From GCA-2737125 sp044336815 (GTDB taxonomy: Bacteria; Actinomycetota; Actinomycetes; S36-B12), in assembly GCA_044336815.1 (NCBI GenBank), contig JBIIOU010000137.1:1-5724 (forward strand): 5,724 bases of DNA, read 5' to 3'. Below are positions 1-5,499 of this stretch, piece after piece. A program made the position numbers and the translations under genes. Every line of letters begins with the position of its first letter. Positions within the stretch are counted from its first letter, which is position 1. The notes beneath the pieces were generated by a model. That model had not been told where the DNA came from. It did no database searches and was given only the letters and a program-made list of their open reading frames with translations.

Positions 1-491
1 GTTGCGAACTCCCCTTGCGGCAATACCACCGTCTGCTGGAACTGGTGCTTATCCAACCCGATCACGCGACTTATCTCAAGATCGGCTTCACGGTGCCGGG
101 CCGAGATTGACTCCCAAGAGTGCTCACCGGTCGCACGCCAGATTCCGGTGGTCGCAGGCACGGTTGTCACGCCTTCGCCCCGGATTTTCGAACGCTCAAA
201 CTCCGGGGTGCGTCGAACTTTGTAGCTGCCAGCGGCGGTGCTGAATTCTACTTCGGCATATGACTCGCTCTTTGAGTCGGCGAACGCCGAGCGCAGCCGC
301 TGTTTATCTGAAGTTGACCCTGAAACATCCGCATAGAGTGCGAAAACAAGGGCATCTAAAATCGTCGACTTGCCGGCGCCGGTAGGGCCATCGATGATGA
401 ATAGCGCACTCCCTCCTAGGGCATCGAAGTCAATGATGTGCTCGCCCGGATACGGCCCAAGGGCGCCAAAGCTCAGTTTGTGAATTCGCAT
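1..491 (-). CDS. sbcC: SbcC, exonuclease ATPase subunit (5' part only, cut by window edge)
   Basis: This is the N-terminal 163 residues of the SMC/Rad50-like ATPase that partners SbcD in the SbcCD (Mre11-Rad50 type) complex, which cleaves DNA hairpins and processes blocked double-strand ends. Translating the minus strand from the ATG at 491-489 gives an open frame to the window edge. It starts MRIHKLSFGALGPYPG, has a Walker A P-loop GPTGAGKST at residues 35-43 followed by ILDALVFALY, and ends in the Q-loop motif VVLPQGEFA (Gln159), which is typical of SbcC. The family is usually about 1000 residues long, so the coiled coils, zinc hook and C-terminal Walker B lobe lie beyond position 1. The start codon overlaps the sbcD stop by one base (TGATG) and has no clear Shine-Dalgarno sequence. 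Translation is therefore probably coupled to sbcD. The truncation is a window artefact, not a broken gene. Confidence 0.95.
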   Translation of the reverse strand, partial: MRIHKLSFGALGPYPGEHIIDFDALGGSALFIIDGPTGAGKSTILDALVFALYADVSGSTSDKQRLRSAFADSKSESYAEVEFSTAAGSYKVRRTPEFERSKIRGEGVTTVPATTGIWRATGEHSWESISARHREADLEISRVIGLDKHQFQQTVVLPQGEFA

Positions 492-1666
492 CAGGTAACC
501 CGGTCGCGTACTAGTTCATATATCTCACGCAGTAATTTAGCCTCGTCCGTTGCTGGCGGGACACCTGTCACTTTCGAGTAGAAGTCTCCTATTAGTTCCA
601 GCGGCTCCTTGCCGCGAGCATCGCCGCGCTCAGTAATAGCGGATTCATCCCGCCCTTCGGGTTCATACAGCTTGCGCAAGGCATAGGGGAATAGGACATC
701 GAGGCGGGCATGCATCCGATCGGGGGATTGCGCGTCGGTCACCACAAGTTCTACGAAATGTTCATGCTCATCTTCATATTTGTCACTTAAAAGGTCTTCG
801 ATGCGGCCTCGCAGGCGGCTCATTGGTCGAGGCTGAGGTACTTCCACCGGCTCTAAAGTCGGCTCGCTCCCGGCCTCACCGATATCGACAATTAGCGCAC
901 ACTTGATGTGCCGTGTTTCTGAAATTGAATACCGCAGTAACGACCCACTATAAGAAATCATTGGGTCTGCTGAACTAACAAGTTGCTGTCGGTGAAGATG
1001 GCCAAGTGCCACATACGTTAGGCCCCGGCCCGCGAAACTGCTCGCAGGGACAACTTGAACTCCCCCAACAGTTAAATCGCGCTCGCTTTCAGACGTTTCA
1101 CTCGCTATGCCGCTGGAAGCAACGAATGCGTGGCCGATCGCCACTGCCCTAGGCGTGCCACGCGCAGCGATATCAGCGGCAATGCGATCAAGTGCCGCAT
1201 TCATTACCGCCTCATGGCTGCGCTCAAGCTTTGCCTCTGGCTGGCCAAAAACCTCGCGGGCCACATCGGGCTCCAGATAGGGCAATGGGTACAGCAGTAC
1301 TGCCCCGAACTCATCCTCCAATTCAATTGCTGAGCCAACGTCATTTAATGAGCCGACCACGTGCACACCTGGCTGAAGCACTCCGGAGTAAATTGCTAAT
1401 CGATCACCGCTGTCGTGATTGCCCGCGGTTACTACCGTGACAATTTCGGCGGCGGCGAGGCTCTCGATGACTTCGTTAAAAAGTCGCAGCGACTCAACCG
1501 GTGGGATTGCGCGGTCAAAAACGTCGCCGGCGACGATTACGGCATCAACCGAGCGGCTAATAGCCAGATCGACAAGGAATTTAAGTGCCTGCTCCTGCGC
1601 CTCCTGCAACCCATACCCGTGCAGGGTACGCCCAAGGTGCCAATCCGAGGTGTGCAGCAATCGCAT
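491..1666 (-). CDS. sbcD: SbcD, Mre11-family nuclease subunit of SbcCD
   Basis: This is the metal-dependent nuclease subunit of SbcCD, a cytoplasmic complex acting in DNA repair and removal of hairpins or palindromes; in the family it has 3'-5' exonuclease and endonuclease activity. All calcineurin-like phosphoesterase motifs are present: DWHLG (Asp8, His10), GDVFD (Asp48), GNHD (Asn83, His84, Asp85), GHAF (His179) and GHLH (His223, His225). Together they form the usual two-metal site. The phosphoesterase core spans roughly residues 1-230. The remainder is the capping and SbcC-binding part, including an acidic stretch (KYEDEHEHF) near residue 300. The length of 391 aa is normal for bacterial SbcD. 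The start is supported by the canonical MRLLHTSDWHLG N-terminus. No Shine-Dalgarno sequence precedes it, but TAGCGT lies six bases upstream, suggesting a leaderless mRNA. The stop overlaps the sbcC start, and the ldt stop lies 20 bp upstream. Confidence 0.97.
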   Translation of the reverse strand: MRLLHTSDWHLGRTLHGYGLQEAQEQALKFLVDLAISRSVDAVIVAGDVFDRAIPPVESLRLFNEVIESLAAAEIVTVVTAGNHDSGDRLAIYSGVLQPGVHVVGSLNDVGSAIELEDEFGAVLLYPLPYLEPDVAREVFGQPEAKLERSHEAVMNAALDRIAADIAARGTPRAVAIGHAFVASSGIASETSESERDLTVGGVQVVPASSFAGRGLTYVALGHLHRQQLVSSADPMISYSGSLLRYSISETRHIKCALIVDIGEAGSEPTLEPVEVPQPRPMSRLRGRIEDLLSDKYEDEHEHFVELVVTDAQSPDRMHARLDVLFPYALRKLYEPEGRDESAITERGDARGKEPLELIGDFYSKVTGVPPATDEAKLLREIYELVRDRVT

Positions 1667-1672
1667 GGTGCG

Positions 1673-1701
1673 ACGCTACCGGGTGTCTAGACCCCTGCCG
1701 A
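1673..1701 (-). promoter_or_regulatory. Predicted leaderless promoter of sbcDC
   Basis: On the minus strand a -10 hexamer TAGCGT (1678-1673, fits TANNNT) is followed by six bases (CGCACC) and then the sbcD ATG. A plausible -35, TCGGCA (1701-1696, 4 of 6 to TTGACA), sits 17 bp upstream of the -10. Transcription would start at or next to the A of the ATG. The promoter lies partly inside the end of the ldt gene, and its spacer contains the 8 bp palindrome GTCTAGAC (1685-1692), which overlaps the ldt stop codon. The call rests on spacing and motif only. Confidence 0.5.
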
Positions 1702-3042
1702 TTCGACCGGGGTAGTAGTGCCCGAACCCGTTGCTGCCGAAGTGTCAGGAACGGCGCTGTGAAGAGCGGATTTTTTCAACCAACGAGCCCACGGAATATT
1801 CCAGAGCCCCCCGGGCCCATTCCATGGCTCCACGGTTTGACCGTTGGTATTCGAGTAAACAACGACATCGCCAGGGACGGTGTTGTCATAAATCCATTTC
1901 GCATCGGACTCAAACATATTCGTGCACCCATGTGACCCATTCCATTTCCCGATCCTTGAGTATGCCCAAGGTGCCGCGTGGATAAATTCGCCTGTGGGTG
2001 TCAGCCGAGTGTTCCAAGGGATATCAGGCAGGAGGTACTGCTCGTCGGGGTCAGTGATATCTAGCGCCGCGCTCGTGTACGTGTGCAGTGGCTCCTTGTC
2101 GACGCTGATCACTTTGACGCCATTGGAGGTTTCCCAATCTGCTGCCCCCAATGAGACCGGGAAAATCTTTCGCTTCACACCATCTATGAAGACACTCATT
2201 CGGTCTGTCTTGCCATCAACCTTTATGACAACACTGTTCCCAGTCAAGAATGAATAGGTGCGGGCCAGCGCAGTGGACCCAACTACATATGTACTTCCGC
2301 TCTTACCAAGAACAGCGTTGTCAAGTGTGGAGGTGATGTTGATGGTCGAGTTTCCAGGCCACCAAGTGCGTGGCCGAAATACCACACTGCGGTTGTCCAT
2401 CCAGCCCCATGCGCCCGGAACCCCACGCACGATGCCATCTTGATTGGTGGCGGTCACCGCGAGATTTCTTTCGACGGCAGCCTTATTAGAGATGTCGCGA
2501 CTAAATCGAAATTTCGGTAAAGCGCCAACCCCTAGCCGGAACGTTGGGCTAGTTACCCCGAGATTGTTGCTTGCCGCATTGAATGTGGCGCTAACTCGAA
2601 CGCGCGGCTTAGGCAGGACTTTCGGTTTATCGGCCGATTCGGTAACCGCCGCGGCCGGGATCCCGACCCCGGTATTACTTATCTCTCCGGTACCTGTTGC
2701 ATTTACCGCACGCAGTATCACTGAGTAGGTCTGACCACTCCTCAAATTGCCCAGTGGGCATAACCCCGTGGTACCAGCGCAGGTGAACCAGGTGGTGCCG
2801 CCGTCAATTGAAACCTGATAGGCCGTAATCGGGAAGCCGCCAGCGACTAAAGGTGCGGCGTAGACAACCTGCAGTTCGGTGGCGGCCGGGCCGGAATTTA
2901 CCGCGGTGATGCTTGGGGCTGATGGGTATGGCTCGACCGCTAGAGCGGTAGTTGCACCCATAATCGCTATGGCACCTGCCGCCAGCGCACCGGCAGCCAA
3001 CTTGGTGGCTACGGTCAAGGCGAGGCGACGTGGGGGAAGCAC
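1687..3042 (-). CDS. Secreted L,D-transpeptidase: FN3 + Ig-like + YkuD catalytic domain
   Basis: This is a cell-wall enzyme expected to make 3-3 (or lipoprotein-type) cross-links in peptidoglycan outside the membrane. Numbering is from the preferred GTG at 3042-3040 (451 aa). Residues 1-35 are a Sec-type signal peptide: basic MLPPRR, an Ala/Gly/Leu-rich core, and likely cleavage after TALA. There is no lipobox Cys. A fibronectin type III domain covers about 41-131, with Cys88 and Cys95 possibly forming a disulfide. A Pro/Lys linker follows, then an Ig-like domain of the kind found in actinobacterial L,D-transpeptidases (about 152-267) and the YkuD domain (about 270-396) with FIHAAPW (His355) and SHGCTNM (His371, catalytic Cys373). 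The tail carries WNIPWARW, close to the mycobacterial Ldt ending. The frame extends 13 codons further, to a GTG at 3081-3079, but that form has a poorer signal peptide and no promoter fit. The FN3 domain is the unusual part. The exact cross-linking chemistry is inferred. Confidence 0.9.
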   Translation of the reverse strand: MLPPRRLALTVATKLAAGALAAGAIAIMGATTALAVEPYPSAPSITAVNSGPAATELQVVYAAPLVAGGFPITAYQVSIDGGTTWFTCAGTTGLCPLGNLRSGQTYSVILRAVNATGTGEISNTGVGIPAAAVTESADKPKVLPKPRVRVSATFNAASNNLGVTSPTFRLGVGALPKFRFSRDISNKAAVERNLAVTATNQDGIVRGVPGAWGWMDNRSVVFRPRTWWPGNSTINITSTLDNAVLGKSGSTYVVGSTALARTYSFLTGNSVVIKVDGKTDRMSVFIDGVKRKIFPVSLGAADWETSNGVKVISVDKEPLHTYTSAALDITDPDEQYLLPDIPWNTRLTPTGEFIHAAPWAYSRIGKWNGSHGCTNMFESDAKWIYDNTVPGDVVVYSNTNGQTVEPWNGPGGLWNIPWARWLKKSALHSAVPDTSAATGSGTTTPVESAGV

Positions 3043-3048
3043 CCCCCT

Positions 3049-3076
3049 ACCATAAAACACTTTTCCCGAGCCGCAA
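3049..3076 (-). promoter_or_regulatory. Predicted leaderless promoter of the L,D-transpeptidase gene
   Basis: On the minus strand a -10 hexamer TATGGT (3054-3049) lies exactly six bases (AGGGGG) upstream of the GTG at 3042-3040. A weak -35, TTGCGG (3076-3071, 3 of 6 to TTGACA), sits 16 bp upstream of it. It fits the same TANNNT-N6-start pattern as the other genes here, and this is a main reason for preferring the shorter protein. The G-run could resemble a Shine-Dalgarno sequence but touches the start codon, which is too close for ribosome binding. Confidence 0.45.
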
Positions 3077-3084
3077 ACCACCGG

Positions 3085-4536
3085 CTACCCCGAAATGATG
3101 ACCAAGCGTTCCTCGGTCATTTCGCGAACCGAGTACGCCGGACCTTCGCGAGTGTTACCCGAATCGCGGAGCCCGCCATAAGGCATGTGATCGGCTCGCC
3201 ACGTTGGCACCTCATTGATCAACACGCCACCAAAGTCCAAAGTTCGAGCCGCTTGCATACCTTTAGCAATATCTGACGTGAAAACCGCTGCTTGCAGGCC
3301 ATATCTGGTGTCATTGGCGATCCGAAGGGCTTCGTCATAGGACTCATAGGTCTGGACCGCTACTACGGGGCCGAAAACCTCGAGGGCGCAAATATTCATT
3401 TCAGGCTTTGCGTTGACGATAACGGTTGGACGTAGGACGCCGTTGGCATCTAGTTCCCCGCCGCAAGCCACCTTTCCGCCGGCTGACACAGCCTCTGCTA
3501 TCCAACTAACAACTCGGTCACGCTCAGCCCGCGAGATCAGGGCCGAAACATCAGTGGCCTCATCCAATGGGTCACCTACAACCAACTCATTTACCTTCTC
3601 AACGAGCTTGGCAACAAAATCTTCAGCGATACTTCGATGCACCAATACCCGCTGCGTGGAAATACAGGATTGGCCGGCATGGGCGAACCCGGCCAACTTG
3701 ATCTTGGTTGCTGCGGTGGCCCAATCACCATCGGCCTCGATAATCACCGGAGCGTTATTGCCAAGTTCGAGTCCGACGCGCTTACGCGGTGCCCGCGCCC
3801 GAATCCCCCAGCCCACATCCGGTGAGCCGGTGAAACTGATCAAGGCTACGTCTGGGTGATCAACAAGGGCGTTGCCGACAGTGCCACCACTGCCGGTGAC
3901 GATCTGAAGGTATCCATCAGGTAAGCCTGCATCAGCGAGTAAGCGGGCGAGCAGGATCGATGAGAAAGGGGTTTGCGAAGCCGGCTTCAAAACCACCGCG
4001 CAGCCTGCCGCAATTGCCGGGCCAACTTTGTGCACCACGAGGTTAAGCGGGAAGTTGAACGGTGAAATCGCCCCAACAACACCAACCGGAACCCTGAGCG
4101 TGAATCCAATTTTGCCGATTCCGACAGCTGCTGCCTCTAGCGGCACCGTGTCTCCGGTTAGCGTGCGCGCCACCGCGCTGGAGAACTGGAATGTCGCAAT
4201 CGCGCGATCGGCCTCACCACGCGCCGTCTTGATCGGCTTTGCGGATTCGCGGGCAATAGCAATCGCGAAGTCATCTCTGCGCTCTGCCATCAAGAGTGCA
4301 GCTTTATCCAATATTTCGGCGCGCTGCCATTGGGCCAACGGGCGCTCCTGCATTGACTTACGCGCATACGCAACGCCGGCGTCAACATCGGCGGCCGTGA
4401 GTGCTGGTACCTGGCCCAGCAAAGCGCCATCAAATGGTGACTTCACCTCGATGACGGCGGACCCCGCGGTCAGTTCACCACATAATGGGACGGGGGTAAC
4501 TTCGGTAACCTGGATTCCTGGGATGAGTTGTTCCAT
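3085..4536 (-). CDS. NAD(P)-dependent aldehyde dehydrogenase
   Basis: This is a cytoplasmic aldehyde dehydrogenase that oxidises an aldehyde to its carboxylic acid with NAD+ or NADP+. The 483 aa length is normal for the superfamily and all key elements are present. They are the oxyanion-hole Asn161 in SPFNFP, cofactor-binding Lys184 in VLKPAS, FTGS at 235-238, general base Glu257 in LELGNN, catalytic Cys291 in GQSCIS, and Glu386/Phe388 in EVFGP. The C-terminal block NEVPTWRADHMPYGGL...DSGNTREGPAYSVREMTEERLV resembles lactaldehyde-dehydrogenase-like, ALDH21-like and GapN-like members rather than betaine or retinal enzymes. The substrate cannot be read from the sequence. The motif after Glu257 is GNN rather than the common GGN or GGK, and this is probably a subfamily trait. 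The start is the only sensible ATG; no Shine-Dalgarno sequence precedes it, and TAGATT lies six bases upstream. The gene diverges from the ABC ATPase gene across 30 bp. The ldt gene follows 42 bp downstream, measured to its preferred start. Confidence 0.93.
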   Translation of the reverse strand: MEQLIPGIQVTEVTPVPLCGELTAGSAVIEVKSPFDGALLGQVPALTAADVDAGVAYARKSMQERPLAQWQRAEILDKAALLMAERRDDFAIAIARESAKPIKTARGEADRAIATFQFSSAVARTLTGDTVPLEAAAVGIGKIGFTLRVPVGVVGAISPFNFPLNLVVHKVGPAIAAGCAVVLKPASQTPFSSILLARLLADAGLPDGYLQIVTGSGGTVGNALVDHPDVALISFTGSPDVGWGIRARAPRKRVGLELGNNAPVIIEADGDWATAATKIKLAGFAHAGQSCISTQRVLVHRSIAEDFVAKLVEKVNELVVGDPLDEATDVSALISRAERDRVVSWIAEAVSAGGKVACGGELDANGVLRPTVIVNAKPEMNICALEVFGPVVAVQTYESYDEALRIANDTRYGLQAAVFTSDIAKGMQAARTLDFGGVLINEVPTWRADHMPYGGLRDSGNTREGPAYSVREMTEERLVIISG

Positions 4537-4542
4537 GGCCAG

Positions 4543-4573
4543 AATCTAGCCCGATACACTTTTGGTATGTCAC
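4543..4573 (-). promoter_or_regulatory. Predicted leaderless promoter of the aldehyde dehydrogenase gene
   Basis: On the minus strand TAGATT (4548-4543, fits TANNNT) is followed by six bases (CTGGCC) and the ATG at 4536-4534. GTGACA (4573-4568) matches the -35 consensus TTGACA at 5 of 6 positions but with a long 19 bp spacer. This -35 lies inside the first codons of the divergent ABC ATPase gene, so the two promoters overlap. Confidence 0.5.
4555..4560 (+). promoter_or_regulatory. Predicted -10 element of a leaderless promoter for the ABC transporter genes
   Basis: TACACT (fits TANNNT) is followed by six bases (TTTGGT) and then the ATG at 4567. No Shine-Dalgarno sequence is present. No convincing -35 is seen at 16-19 bp upstream, a region that overlaps the aldehyde dehydrogenase start codon on the other strand. 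The element supports 4567, not the further-upstream TTG at 4528, as the real start of the ATPase. Confidence 0.45.
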
Positions 4574-5499
4574 CTCAGGGGCAACTTCTCACCGTAACGA
4601 GCCTCACCAAGGTGTTCGGCAAGGTGCAGGCAATTTCTGATTTGTCATTCAAGGTGCAACCAGGACGAGTTACGGGGTTCCTCGGACCCAACGGGTCGGG
4701 CAAGACCACGACCTTGCGCTGCCTACTTGGCCTAGTGCAGCCCACAAGTGGGTCCGCCCGAGTGGGAGAGCATTCCTACCGAGAGCTTTCGCACCCGACC
4801 ACGGTTGTTGGAGCGGCTCTGGAGGCCAGCGGGTTTCATCCCGGCCGAACCGCGCGTGGCCATCTTCAGGTGATCACCGATGCCGCAGCGCTACCCGCGG
4901 CCCGCGCCGATGAAGTGCTGGCGCTGGTGGGCCTGACCGAGGCCGCCGGCCGCAAAGTGGGTGGGTTCTCCCTTGGCATGCGCCAGCGGCTCGCCCTGGC
5001 TGCAGCTTTGGTCGGTGACCCTGGGGTACTTATTTTGGATGAGCCGGCCAACGGGCTCGACCCCGAAGGCATCGCCTGGCTTCGCAGCTTCCTGCGGGCA
5101 CGGGCCCAAGAAGGCCGCACGGTGCTGGTTTCCAGCCATGTGCTTTCTGAGGTGCAACAAACCGTCGACGACGTAGTCATAATCAGCAAAGGTAGGTTGG
5201 TTCAGACCGGAACACTTGACGAACTGACCGGCACCGGAATCTCAAAGGTTCGGGTGCGAACACCTAATGCTGAAGTATTGCGGTTGGCGTTAACGGCAGT
5301 TACGAATAACGGAGTCGAAACCCGAGTTGAAATCGTAAGTGACAACGAAATTTTGGTCGTCGGCATCGAAGCGGCTCAGATCGGTCACATTGCCCTCCGC
5401 GAAAAGGTGGAGCTCCATGAGCTAACACCAGTTGGCAATGACCTCGAGGCACTTTTCCTTCAACTTACCGCCGGTGGCAACCCAGGCGGTGCCGCATGA
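4567..5499 (+). CDS. ABC transporter ATP-binding protein (ABC-2 exporter type)
   Basis: This is the cytoplasmic ATPase that powers an ABC-2 type transporter, most likely together with the permease that follows. From the ATG at 4567 it is 310 aa, typical of the DrrA/BcrA/CcmA-like class. Walker A GPNGSGKTT lies at 40-48, signature FSLGMRQR at 135-142, Walker B VLILDEP at 154-160 with catalytic Glu159, D-loop ANGLDP at 161-166, and H-loop His191 in SSHVLSE. The Q-loop region reads GAALEASGFHP, with Glu86 at the usual Gln position, and the signature is SLGM instead of SGGQ. Both variants are familiar in this class. Residues about 220-310 form the C-terminal extension of these ATPases, ending LEALFLQL. 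A TTG at 4528 would extend the frame by 13 residues but has no promoter or family support. The stop overlaps the permease start (ATGA). The substrate is unknown; drug, lipid, peptide or polysaccharide export are all possible. Confidence 0.92.
   Translation: MSPQGQLLTVTSLTKVFGKVQAISDLSFKVQPGRVTGFLGPNGSGKTTTLRCLLGLVQPTSGSARVGEHSYRELSHPTTVVGAALEASGFHPGRTARGHLQVITDAAALPAARADEVLALVGLTEAAGRKVGGFSLGMRQRLALAAALVGDPGVLILDEPANGLDPEGIAWLRSFLRARAQEGRTVLVSSHVLSEVQQTVDDVVIISKGRLVQTGTLDELTGTGISKVRVRTPNAEVLRLALTAVTNNGVETRVEIVSDNEILVVGIEAAQIGHIALREKVELHELTPVGNDLEALFLQLTAGGNPGGAA
5484..5489 (+). promoter_or_regulatory. Ribosome binding site of the permease gene
   Basis: AGGCGG matches AGGAGG at 5 of 6 positions and lies six bases before the ATG at 5496, or nine before the second ATG at 5499. 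It is the only reasonable Shine-Dalgarno sequence ahead of any start in the window. That fits an internal operon gene, in contrast to the leaderless-looking promoter-proximal genes. Confidence 0.5.

Noticed and set aside
2..244. Plus-strand 80-codon open frame at the left edge
   Set aside because: It is antisense to the clear SbcC N-terminus, whose Walker A and Q-loop motifs are intact on the minus strand; the peptide looks like no known family.
1667..1700. Rho-independent terminator between ldt and sbcD
   Set aside because: The GGGTCTAGACACCC stretch is a short imperfect hairpin with no T-tract, so it does not meet the usual criteria.
1667..1702. SOS (LexA) box upstream of sbcD
   Set aside because: No sequence resembling the actinobacterial CGAAC-N-GTTCG type box was found; only a short unrelated palindrome is present.
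2983..3042. Twin-arginine (Tat) signal in the L,D-transpeptidase
   Set aside because: The RR pair sits in PPRRLAL, which lacks the usual S/T before it and the F-L-K after it. A Sec signal peptide is more likely.
1130..4549. Several plus-strand open frames opposite sbcD, ldt and the aldehyde dehydrogenase, the longest 173 codons (4028-4549)
   Set aside because: They are antisense shadows of three well-supported genes. Their composition is low-complexity (Ser/Thr/Ala/Pro/Arg-rich) and they contain no recognisable motifs.
4528..4566. TTG at 4528 as start of the ABC ATPase
   Set aside because: It would run across the aldehyde dehydrogenase start and both predicted -10 boxes, adds 13 residues not expected in the family, and has no ribosome binding site. 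The ATG at 4567 fits better.
4866..5189. Open frames on the minus strand and in another plus frame inside the ABC ATPase gene
   Set aside because: They overlap the Walker B, signature and H-loop region of a convincing ATPase and carry no motifs of their own.
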